DNA from: Bacteroidia bacterium
Lineage (GTDB): Bacteria > Bacteroidota > Bacteroidia > Bacteroidales > UBA932
Assembly (NCBI GenBank): GCA_021153285.1
Contig: JAGKTT010000009.1
Coordinates: forward strand, 1 to 56,994
Reading direction: 5' to 3'
Length of the DNA: 56,994 nucleotides
A program made the translations under genes and the position numbers. The notes under the pieces were generated by a model. That model had not been told where the DNA came from and did not search any database. It saw only the letters and a list, made by a program, of their open reading frames with translations. Positions within the stretch are counted from its first letter, which is position 1; each line of letters starts with the position of its first letter. Positions 49,489 through 56,994 of the stretch are shown piece by piece.

Positions 49489-52326
49489 ATGCACCTTTTG
49501 AAGAAACTGATCCTTATCCTCTCTTTTCTGGCCCTTTGCCTTTCTGCTGTTGCCCAAAATCAGAAGCAGGAGACAAAGGACAGTCTTGTTGTACTCCTCA
49601 GTTCGAAATCCGCACAGATGGTAGATCTGGAGGGGTCAAGGTACAGGAAAGTCGTAGGTCCGGCCCGCTTCCTTCACAACAACACTTATCTGATCTGCGA
49701 TACTGCCCTTTGGAATGTCGAGACACAGATCATCGATGCGTGGGGCAATGTCAGCATTCTTCAGGAAGAGACAGTCCTCACCAGCGACAAACTCAAATAT
49801 CTGGTGGATGATAATCTGGCTCAGTTCCGCGGATCTGTCGTTCAGCTTACCGACAAGGATCATAATACTCTGAGAACCAGATTTTTGGACTATGATACTC
49901 AGGACTCTGTAGCTGTCTTTATGAACGGTGGTTCTATGCGCGACAAGGACGGACAGATCATAGAAAGCCGCAATGGAACTTACGACTCTAAGATCAAGAA
50001 GTTTACATTCGAGAATGATGTCAATATGTTCACCGACTCTATTTTCGTGAAGACGAGAGAGCTGGTATATGAATCAGACCGCAATCTTGCTACATTCGGT
50101 TTCGCAACCGATGCCTGGCAGGATGACAATATGCTTTCTTCAAATCGCGGATGGTACGACCGCTCGAAGGAACTTTTCTTCTTTGCTGATAATGTCCACG
50201 TGATGTCTCAGGATCAGGAGGGATGGTGCGACAGCCTTTTCTTCAGCAGGCTTACTTCCAATGTGGAAATGCTTGGAAATGCACAGGTTACGGACACGAC
50301 TCGCAATGTCTTCGGCTTAGCAGGCAGACTCGAGTACGTCGACTCCATATCCAAGGTCACTCTGACCCGCAAGCCTGCTGTCATCTCCCAGAATGAAGAA
50401 GCTGACGGTTCGATTGATACTGTTTATCTGGGAGCGGAAAAGCTCGTTTATTACACACTTCGTAAATGCGATATCACTCCGGCGGCAGTAGCCGATGCGG
50501 AAAAGCGTCTGAAGTCTCTTGAAACCGACCCTGTAGGCGAATTCCGTAAGAAAGCGGCAGCGGAAGCAGCCAAGGCGGCGGAAGAGGCAGCTAAGAATGA
50601 CCCTAACCGTCCTCCACAGGGACTCAAGGGCGGACCTGTCAAGAAGGCTTCAGCAGCTCCGCCTGATGCACTGGCATTCAGAACACCTGGCGATACTCTG
50701 GTTATGCCTCAGGTAGTCGACAGTCTTGCGGCAGCTCTTCCTTCGACTGATTCTCTACTTAATGAAAAACCGAACAGGCCATCACGCAGACCTTCAGGTA
50801 GACCTGACCTGAGTAAATATAAGATGGATTCGGACTCTCTTGCAGTATCTGATACATTGGCCCCTACTGATTCCATCGGAACGGCTATATCTGACTCCAT
50901 CGGAACAGTCCTTGCTCAGGATACGACGACTGTCGTGGATTCTGCGGCTCTGGCGGCAGAAAAGGCCCGCGCGGATTCATTGGCCCGAGCAGACAGCCTT
51001 GCGAATCTGGACACCACTAAGATAGGTTTCCTCGAAGCCATCGGCAAGGTGAAGATATATAAGAAGAGTATGCAGGTAGTCTGTGACTCTCTTCTGTACA
51101 GCGACCTTGATTCATTGGCTCGCCTTTTCAAGGAGCCGATCATCTGGCAGGAGATCACACGTCAATATTCTGCTGACAGTGTTTCCCTTGTGATCGAAGG
51201 TGGCTCGATGGAGAAAGCCAGCCTTATGTCCAATGCCTTCATCACCATTCAGGAGGATACATCCCATTTCGACCAGATCAAGGGTGCGGAAATGCTTGCA
51301 TTCTTCAGCGGTAATGGCCAATTGGACCGCTTCGACGTGCTGGGGGGAGCTGCTGCGATGTTCTTCCTCGAGGAGAATGGATCCTTCGCTACAGTAAACA
51401 AGACAGACTCCAAGATGCTTTCAGCCATATTCAAGGACGGTGAGCTTCAGAGAGTATATTATTTTGAACAGGCCAAGAATGATGGTTACCCAGTCGTTCA
51501 GCTCCCGGCAGAGGAGCAGAGGCTCAAGGGATTCAACTGGCAGCCGGAGAAACGTCCGGCAGACAGATATGCGGTTACTCCGCTCTCTCTCCGTCCGAGT
51601 GAAAGACTCAGATATGCTGCCCGTCCGAAGACTAAGTTCAGACAGACCGACATCTATTTCCCTGGCTATATGGATGACGTCTATCGTCAGATGGAAGTAA
51701 GGGATTCATTACGCAAGGTCCGTGAGCGCGAAAGAGCAATTGCAGAGCGTCAGGCAGCAGAAAGAGCACGTCTGGATTCGCTTGCATTGAAGGATAGCCT
51801 TGCATTGGCAGACAGTCTGGCTTTGAGCGACTCGCTTTCGTTGGCGGTTGACTCTCTTGCAGTGGCTGATTCGCTGGCGGCGTCAGTTGATTCTTTGTCA
51901 ATGGCTATTGATTCCCTCGCGGTTTCCGACAGTCTTCAGATTGCAGATAGCCTCGCCGTATTGACTCCGGAGGAACTTGAGGCAAAGGCCAAGGCGGAAG
52001 CCGAAGCGGAAAAGGCAAGGAAGAAGGAGGAAAAGGAGCGTCTGAAAGCCGAAAAGAAGGCTGCCCTGGAAGCAAAACGCAAGGCTCGTCAGGAAGCAAA
52101 GGAGGCACGATGGGCAGAACTCGACAAGCGGGATGCTGAAAAAGCTGCGGCTAAGGAGGCTAAACGCAAGGCAAAGGAGCGAGAACGCAAACGCAAGGCC
52201 CTTGAAAAGGCCGCCCGCGAGGCAGAAAAGGACAATGAGACCCTCCTTAGATATAAGAAGCAATTTGAAAAACAGAAGGCCAAGGAAGCCCAAAAGGCAG
52301 CCAAGGCAGTTTCCCGAAAGAAATAA
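49489..52326 (+). CDS. OstA-like LPS-transport-type protein with basic C-terminal tail
   Basis: 945 residues. Signal peptide (MHLLKKLILILSFLALCLSA), then two OstA/LptA-like beta-jellyroll regions (about residues 30-330 and 510-740) with repeated patterns 'YxxxxxxxFxxxVxMxxxD' such as GSRYRKVVGPARFLHNNTY and FFFADNVHVMSQDQEGWC. They are separated by a Pro/Ser-rich linker with DSLA units. After about residue 745 comes a DSLA-repeat stretch (763-824) and a highly charged Lys/Glu/Ala coiled coil to the end. LptA-like proteins carry LPS across the periplasm; the C-terminal tail is not part of that fold. Confidence 0.8.
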   Translation: MHLLKKLILILSFLALCLSAVAQNQKQETKDSLVVLLSSKSAQMVDLEGSRYRKVVGPARFLHNNTYLICDTALWNVETQIIDAWGNVSILQEETVLTSDKLKYLVDDNLAQFRGSVVQLTDKDHNTLRTRFLDYDTQDSVAVFMNGGSMRDKDGQIIESRNGTYDSKIKKFTFENDVNMFTDSIFVKTRELVYESDRNLATFGFATDAWQDDNMLSSNRGWYDRSKELFFFADNVHVMSQDQEGWCDSLFFSRLTSNVEMLGNAQVTDTTRNVFGLAGRLEYVDSISKVTLTRKPAVISQNEEADGSIDTVYLGAEKLVYYTLRKCDITPAAVADAEKRLKSLETDPVGEFRKKAAAEAAKAAEEAAKNDPNRPPQGLKGGPVKKASAAPPDALAFRTPGDTLVMPQVVDSLAAALPSTDSLLNEKPNRPSRRPSGRPDLSKYKMDSDSLAVSDTLAPTDSIGTAISDSIGTVLAQDTTTVVDSAALAAEKARADSLARADSLANLDTTKIGFLEAIGKVKIYKKSMQVVCDSLLYSDLDSLARLFKEPIIWQEITRQYSADSVSLVIEGGSMEKASLMSNAFITIQEDTSHFDQIKGAEMLAFFSGNGQLDRFDVLGGAAAMFFLEENGSFATVNKTDSKMLSAIFKDGELQRVYYFEQAKNDGYPVVQLPAEEQRLKGFNWQPEKRPADRYAVTPLSLRPSERLRYAARPKTKFRQTDIYFPGYMDDVYRQMEVRDSLRKVRERERAIAERQAAERARLDSLALKDSLALADSLALSDSLSLAVDSLAVADSLAASVDSLSMAIDSLAVSDSLQIADSLAVLTPEELEAKAKAEAEAEKARKKEEKERLKAEKKAALEAKRKARQEAKEARWAELDKRDAEKAAAKEAKRKAKERERKRKALEKAAREAEKDNETLLRYKKQFEKQKAKEAQKAAKAVSRKK

Positions 52327-52330
52327 ACTT

Positions 52331-52472
52331 GGCGTCAAAAGCACAAATAATGGCAATTCTGTGCTTTTGACGCCAAAATTGTATCCCGAAAGCACAAATA
52401 ATGGCAATTCCGTGCTTTTGACGCCAAAATTGTATCCCGAAAGCACGGAAACGTCCGATTCTGTGCTTTCGG
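52331..52472. repeat. 51-bp tandem hairpin repeats at the convergence of two genes
   Basis: A 51-bp unit beginning AAAGCACAAATAATGGCAAT starts at 52338, again at 52389, and a third, partly changed unit at 52440. Each unit folds: first GGCGTCAAAAGCACA with TGTGCTTTTGACGCC (15 bp perfect), last CCGAAAGCAC with GTGCTTTCGG. They fill the space between the OstA-like gene and pepT and probably act as bidirectional terminators. Confidence 0.9.
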
Positions 52473-52478
52473 ATCGAA

Positions 52479-53702
52479 TTATTCTTCAGCGAAGAGGGAA
52501 ATGATGTTCAGGATGACCTTGCCGGCTTTCTCCATACTTTCGAGTGGAACATATTCCATCTTACCGTGGAAATTGTGTCCGCCGGCGAAGATGTTAGGGC
52601 AAGGGAGTCCCATAAATGAGAGATTGGCTCCGTCTGTACCTCCGCGGATCGGCTGGATGCGTGGAGCGATCCCTTCCATTTCCATAGCCTTCATTGCTTT
52701 TTCTACGATGTGGTAATGAGGCTCTACTTCCTTACGCATATTGTAGTATTGATGCTTCATATCAAGAAGGGCTGTACCCTCTCCGTATTTTGCGTTGATG
52801 AAGTCCACGCATTTCTGCATATATGTCTTTTTCTGCTCATAGAGATCCATATCGTGGTCACGGATGATGTACGAGAATGTGGCTGTCTCTACTTCGCCTT
52901 TGAAGCTTATCAGATGGAAGAAGCCTTCGTAGCCGCAGGTGTATTCAGGACGTTGGTCCACAGGGAGGAGACTGTTCAGTTCCATTCCGATGAGGATGGC
53001 GTTCTTCATCTTGCCCTTCGCTGTGCCAGGATGGACATTGCAGCCCTGGATGCGTATGGTAGCTCCGGCAGCATTGAAGTTTTCGTATTCGAGTTCACCG
53101 ACCTGACCTCCGTCGAGGGTATAGGCGTATTTTGCTCCGAATTTTGCGACGTCGAATTTCACGACTCCGCGTCCGATTTCTTCGTCAGGGGTGAATCCGA
53201 TCTTGATCTCTCCGTGCTTGAATTCAGGATGCTCCACGATATATTGAACCGCATTCATAATCTCCGCGATGCCGGCTTTGTCGTCCGCTCCAAGGAGGGT
53301 CGTGCCGTCGGTGGTGATGAGTGTCTGACCCTTGTAGAGCTCAAGTTCAGGAAATTCCGATGGCTTGAGGCTGAGGCCCGGTACGCCTTTGAGAGGAATT
53401 TCACCTCCGTCATAGTTCTCTATGATCTGTGGCTTTATGTCTGCTCCTGATGCGTCAGGTGCTGTGTCGGCGTGTGCGATGAAACCGATTGCCGGTACAT
53501 CCTTGTCGCAGTTTGACGGGATGCTGGCCATTACGTAGCCGTATTCGTCAAGTGTAGCTTCCACTCCCATTGCTTGAAGCTCGTCGCGGAGCATCTTCAG
53601 GAGATTGAGTTCTTTGGCTGCGCTTGGCTGAGATGTGGATTCAGGGTCTGACTGTGTGTCTACAGCCACATATCTGAGAAATCTGTCTAAAATCTTTTCC
53701 AT
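52479..53702 (-). CDS. pepT: Peptidase T (tripeptide aminopeptidase)
   Basis: A cytoplasmic dizinc M20 peptidase that removes the N-terminal residue of tripeptides. 407 residues, the usual length. Metal and catalytic motifs: GFIAHADTAPDASG, LLGADDKAGIAEIMNA, GFTPDEEIGRG, YTLDGGQVGELEYENF and RGGTDGANLSFMGLP with NIFAGGHNFHGKME near the C-terminus. Starts MEKILDRFLRYVAVDTQS. 53 bp after zupT on the same strand. Confidence 0.97.
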   Translation of the reverse strand: MEKILDRFLRYVAVDTQSDPESTSQPSAAKELNLLKMLRDELQAMGVEATLDEYGYVMASIPSNCDKDVPAIGFIAHADTAPDASGADIKPQIIENYDGGEIPLKGVPGLSLKPSEFPELELYKGQTLITTDGTTLLGADDKAGIAEIMNAVQYIVEHPEFKHGEIKIGFTPDEEIGRGVVKFDVAKFGAKYAYTLDGGQVGELEYENFNAAGATIRIQGCNVHPGTAKGKMKNAILIGMELNSLLPVDQRPEYTCGYEGFFHLISFKGEVETATFSYIIRDHDMDLYEQKKTYMQKCVDFINAKYGEGTALLDMKHQYYNMRKEVEPHYHIVEKAMKAMEMEGIAPRIQPIRGGTDGANLSFMGLPCPNIFAGGHNFHGKMEYVPLESMEKAGKVILNIISLFAEE

Positions 53703-53755
53703 AATTGTTTTAATTTTGTTTTAATCCGAGGATAGGCTAAGCGAGATATTGTATT

Positions 53756-54589
53756 TTACATTATCAGCAGGCTGATTCCCATAATTGCCATTCCTCCTAC
53801 GACTCCGGCTATGGCGATGTGGTGCTTGCCATATTTTTCCGCTGTAGGAAGCAGCTCGTCCAACGATATGTAGATCATAATTCCTGCTACTGCAGAGAGG
53901 ACGATAGGAAATGCCGGACTTCCACCTGTGAGTTCGATTCCGAATACAGATGCCACAGCATAGCACAGCAGAGCACCAATCGGCTCGCTCAGTCCGGAAA
54001 GTGTGGCATAAAGCAGTGCTTTTCCCTTGCTCTTTGTCGCATAATATATAGGTATGGCGACCGCAATGCCTTCGGGAAGGTTGTGTATGGCTATCGCGAA
54101 GGTGATTCCCGCTCCCATTTCCGGATCATTCATAGCTCCGATGAATGTGGCTATTCCTTCCGGAAAATTATGTACTGCTATGGCCAGTGCGGACAGAAGT
54201 CCGAGTCTGTGCAGAGCTTTTTCGTTGCCGGTATGCTCCAGGACTCCTACTGCGGCTGTTCTGTCGCTGAGCGATAGTCCGGATGCTTCGTGCGGGTTCT
54301 CGTATTCGGGTATGGTGAAGTCAATCAATGTTATGATGCCCATACCGACAAAGAATGCGACCAGTACCAATGCTTCTCCGTGTCTCAGACCTGTGCCGGA
54401 AATCATAGCCTGAGCTTCCGGGAAGAGTTCTGCAAGAGATATGAAGATCATCACTCCTGCGCTGACTCCGAGGGCTGCCGCCAGAAAATTGCTGCTGATC
54501 CTCTTCTTGAAAAGCACAAGCGCGCCACCGATGCCGGTTGCTGAACCGGCAATCAGTGTCAATATCAGTGCGCCTATTACTTCTTGCAT
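53756..54589 (-). CDS. zupT: ZIP-family zinc/metal transporter
   Basis: An inner-membrane uptake transporter for zinc and other divalent metals. 277 residues with eight predicted helices. The metal-site motifs in helices 4 and 5 are VHNFPEGIATF and IHNLPEGIAVAIP. A His-bearing loop lies between helices 3 and 4 (about 85-125, LEHTGNEKALHRLG). It lies 43 bp after the OPT transporter gene. Confidence 0.94.
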   Translation of the reverse strand: MQEVIGALILTLIAGSATGIGGALVLFKKRISSNFLAAALGVSAGVMIFISLAELFPEAQAMISGTGLRHGEALVLVAFFVGMGIITLIDFTIPEYENPHEASGLSLSDRTAAVGVLEHTGNEKALHRLGLLSALAIAVHNFPEGIATFIGAMNDPEMGAGITFAIAIHNLPEGIAVAIPIYYATKSKGKALLYATLSGLSEPIGALLCYAVASVFGIELTGGSPAFPIVLSAVAGIMIYISLDELLPTAEKYGKHHIAIAGVVGGMAIMGISLLIM

Positions 54590-54632
54590 AGTTAACGCTT
54601 TAATTATAAGTCTCTTACTTTGGATCAGTCGA

Positions 54633-56609
54633 TTACTTTTTCACCTTCAGAGCCGCATATATCATATAAACGATAATTGCGGTATAAGGAATGATTGCTA
54701 TCGGTTCTGTCCAAGGTGACGGTGCGATGTACATATCCACATTCGCGAATCTGAGTATCGCGCTGACCACTCCCATAAGCGCTCCGCCGGCGATGAATCC
54801 AGAAGCAATGAGCGTGCCCTTCTCGGTGCGTTCTGCATTGAGCTCCTTGTCCTTGCTGCGGCTTCCCACGAACCACGAAACTGCTCCACCGATGAGCATA
54901 GGCATATTGAGGTCAATAGGAATGAACATTCCGAGTGCGAACGGAAGTGCAGGGATCTTGAAGAATGTAAGGATGAGCGCGATGATTGCACCGATTCCGT
55001 ACAGGAGCCAAGGTGCACTTCCACCGTTCATCATAGGTTCGATCACTGCTGCCATCGCATTGGCCTGAGGAGCAACAAGAGCTCCTTCGCCTGTGAAGCC
55101 GTAGGTCTTGTTCAGCACGAGCATCACTCCTCCTACTGTAGCGGCAGCAACGAGTGTTCCGAGGAATTTCCAGCTTTCCTGCTTCTTCGGGGTCGATCCG
55201 ATCCAATATCCGATCTTCAGGTCGGTGATGAATGCACCTGCCACTGAAAGAGCTGTGCAGACCACTCCACCGATGATCAATGCCGCTGTCATACCTGCTG
55301 TACCGTTCAATCCTACAGCCACCATAATGAGCGATGCAAGGATGAGGGTCATAAGCGTCATACCGCTGACTGGGTTTGAACCAACAATCGCGATCGCATT
55401 GGCTGCGACTGTCGTGAAAAGGAAAGCGATGATTCCGACAATGAGAAGTCCTACCACGGCGTGCCAGAGATTATCGACAACTCCGAAAAGGAAAAATGCG
55501 AATACAGCCACCAATGTCAATGCGATACCGATCACGATGATCTTCATAGAGATGTCTCTCTGGGTTCTGATTACCTCAGCCTCTGCTCCGGTCTTCTTTC
55601 TTTTGAACTCGTTGGATGCGAGGCCTACAGCTGACTTTATCACACCGAATGACTTCACGATTCCCACGATTCCGGCTGTGGCGATACCTCCGATACCGAT
55701 ATGTCTTGCATATTCCTTGAATATCTGGTCAGCTGACATTTCTCCGATGGTCTGTGTGATGCCTGAATTCATAAGGTCGATTACCTGGCCGCCCCAGATG
55801 AGATTCATAAGCGGAATGATTACAAGCCACACGAGGAAACTTCCGCAACAGATGATGAATGCATATTTCAATCCTACGATATATCCAAGTCCGAGGACTG
55901 CGGCACCGGTATTGACCTTCAGCAGTACCTTTGCCTTTTCGGCGACTGTTGCTCCCCAAGGGAGAATCTTGGTGGTGAGGGTCTCGCCCCAGAGCCCGAA
56001 TGTGGACACTATGAAATCGTAAAGACCGCCGATGAGACCGCTTATAAGAAGAGTCTTGGCTCCTTTTCCGCCGCCTTCACCGCTGACGAGAACCTGTGTG
56101 GTGGCTGTCGCTTCAGGGAAAGGATATTTTCCGTGCTGTTCCTTTACGAAATATTTTCTGAACGGAATCAGGAAGAGGATACCGAGGATACCTCCCAGAA
56201 GTGATGAGAAGAATACCTTGGTGAAATTTACTGTGAGTTCAGGATATTTGTCCTGGAGGATGAATAGTGCAGGAAGAGTGAAGATCGCTCCTGCCACTAT
56301 GGCTCCCGAGCAGGAACCGATTGACTGGATCATCACGTTTTCTCCCAAGGCGTTCTTTCTGCCGAGAGCTCCGGAGAGACCGACGGCAATGATCGCAATA
56401 GGGATGGCTGCTTCGAATACCTGTCCTACCTTAAGTCCGAGGTATGCGGCTGCTGCCGAGAATATGATGGTCATTATGATTCCGAGGGTCACAGACCAAG
56501 GCGTGACTTCCGGATAATTCTTCTGAGGAGACAGCAATGGCTGGTATTCCTCACCCGGCTTCAACTCTCTATGGGCATTTTCCGGTAATTGCGTCTTTTT
56601 TTCTTCCAT
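54633..56609 (-). CDS. OPT-family oligopeptide transporter
   Basis: A large inner-membrane transporter of the oligopeptide/metallophore (OPT) family. 658 residues with about 14-16 hydrophobic segments. A family signature region near the N-terminus (TPWSVTLGIIMTIIFSAAAAY, GLKVGQVFEAAIPIA) and NPVSGMTLMTL, PQANAMAAVIEPMM are visible. Substrate cannot be told; the neighbour zupT could hint at metal-peptide uptake. Starts after a hydrophilic leader (about residues 1-38). Confidence 0.93.
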   Translation of the reverse strand: MEEKKTQLPENAHRELKPGEEYQPLLSPQKNYPEVTPWSVTLGIIMTIIFSAAAAYLGLKVGQVFEAAIPIAIIAVGLSGALGRKNALGENVMIQSIGSCSGAIVAGAIFTLPALFILQDKYPELTVNFTKVFFSSLLGGILGILFLIPFRKYFVKEQHGKYPFPEATATTQVLVSGEGGGKGAKTLLISGLIGGLYDFIVSTFGLWGETLTTKILPWGATVAEKAKVLLKVNTGAAVLGLGYIVGLKYAFIICCGSFLVWLVIIPLMNLIWGGQVIDLMNSGITQTIGEMSADQIFKEYARHIGIGGIATAGIVGIVKSFGVIKSAVGLASNEFKRKKTGAEAEVIRTQRDISMKIIVIGIALTLVAVFAFFLFGVVDNLWHAVVGLLIVGIIAFLFTTVAANAIAIVGSNPVSGMTLMTLILASLIMVAVGLNGTAGMTAALIIGGVVCTALSVAGAFITDLKIGYWIGSTPKKQESWKFLGTLVAAATVGGVMLVLNKTYGFTGEGALVAPQANAMAAVIEPMMNGGSAPWLLYGIGAIIALILTFFKIPALPFALGMFIPIDLNMPMLIGGAVSWFVGSRSKDKELNAERTEKGTLIASGFIAGGALMGVVSAILRFANVDMYIAPSPWTEPIAIIPYTAIIVYMIYAALKVKK

Positions 56610-56886
56610 TATTAATAATAGTGCTTGGTTAATCTATTTAGTAAAACACAAAAATAAGGATAATATCTGAAAAAATATATAAAATTTTGCTTTGTACACG
56701 TATGTGATTGAAAATCAATGTTATATATAACATGCGTGCTGCAAAAGCGCAGCACGTATGTTGTGTAAAAGGCTGGTATTCAGTGCTTTATAGGGTGTTA
56801 GTTGAGTTAATGTGTTGATATACAGTATATTAAAGCGAGGAGAAAATAAAAATGTGAAAATTTTTGCAAAAATATTGCAGAAAAAT
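56610..56886. other. Intergenic region upstream of the OPT gene
   Basis: AT-rich, no gene; a 73-codon minus-strand frame at 56721-56942 is not convincing. It contains the hairpin CATGCGTGCTGC / GCAGCACGTATG at 56731-56760 (one G-T pair), of unknown purpose. Confidence 0.6.
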
Positions 56887-56916
56887 TTGGAAGTAAAAAA
56901 AATGTCCGTATCTTTG
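56887..56916 (+). promoter_or_regulatory. Strong promoter at the right edge, possibly of an rRNA operon
   Basis: TTG (56887-56889), 19-bp spacer, TATCTTTG (56909-56916), preceded by an A-rich tract. The following leader (AGTTCATTGACAAGTTTGAG, then AGATAACGAGG) resembles leaders before 16S rRNA genes in Bacteroidales, but no rRNA sequence is inside the window. Confidence 0.6.
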
Positions 56917-56994
56917 CAGCCCATTTGAGAAACAACGGACACTCAAATGACAGTTCATTGACAAGTTTGAGAAAAGATAACGAGGTAAAGTTAG

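Noticed and set aside
53721..53966. 81-codon minus-strand frame overlapping the end of zupT
   Set aside because: It lies in another frame of zupT, is Arg/Ser-rich and has no family likeness.
56721..56942. 73-codon minus-strand frame at the right edge
   Set aside because: It runs through the promoter and the hairpin, is very AT-rich and has no recognisable features.

Overview
The window reads as a chromosomal segment of a Bacteroidales bacterium, probably an uncultivated or gut-type lineage. The signs are promoters of the Bacteroidetes type (TTG, about 19 bp, TAnnTTTG), no clear Shine-Dalgarno sequences, many 'SxC' lipoprotein signals, a long fimbrillin (Mfa-like) locus, and Bacteroidales families such as DUF3575, DUF5119, DUF4906, DUF5723 and OstA-like proteins. 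The genus cannot be fixed from the sequence alone.

Layout. (1) 1-7250 is an AT-rich accessory island. It holds a phase-variable type I restriction specificity (hsdS) shufflon with its own tyrosine recombinase, then a tight three-gene operon of two ComEC-like metallo-beta-lactamase proteins around a membrane protein. I do not recognise that operon as a described system. The island ends at a tRNA-Met/tRNA-Gln pair and is preceded there by odd GTGTTCACG repeats. (2) 7600-24956 is housekeeping: a lipoprotein-type peptide deformylase, ispF, mutL, rhomboid, an EEP-family protein, an L-threonylcarbamoyladenylate synthase, rsmE, a phosphodiesterase, a Cys-rich lipoprotein, radA, a 1223-residue lipoprotein with a DUF5723 partner, dacB and galE. 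(3) 24965-26198 is a REP/RAYT unit: an HUH transposase bracketed by two nearly identical 112-bp nested-palindrome repeats. A third, diverged copy lies at 44344-44453. (4) 26847-41922 is an apparent single operon for a fimbria: a DUF3575 outer-membrane protein, a DUF5119 lipoprotein, seven fimbrillin-type lipoproteins in a row, a large lipoprotein with a C-terminal FISUMP/DUF1566-like domain, and a DUF4906-type lipoprotein. Two G9 homopolymers sit at sensitive points, one beside the operon promoter and one at the 3' end of a fimbrillin gene. (5) 42010-45504 holds a PD-(D/E)XK 'transposase' with an AEGR tandem repeat, an NlpC/P60 hydrolase and a radical SAM protein. (6) 45740-52326 is guaB followed by a likely envelope-biogenesis operon (two SurA-like proteins and an OstA-like protein). 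(7) 52479-56609 holds pepT, zupT and an OPT transporter on the minus strand. The right edge carries a near-consensus strong promoter that may belong to an rRNA operon starting beyond the window.

The strongest candidates for new biology are the metallo-beta-lactamase/membrane/metallo-beta-lactamase operon beside the hsdS shufflon, the RAYT with three cognate nested palindromes, and the fimbrial operon with its two poly-G tracts. All functional claims for unrecognised genes are inference from motifs and gene order.
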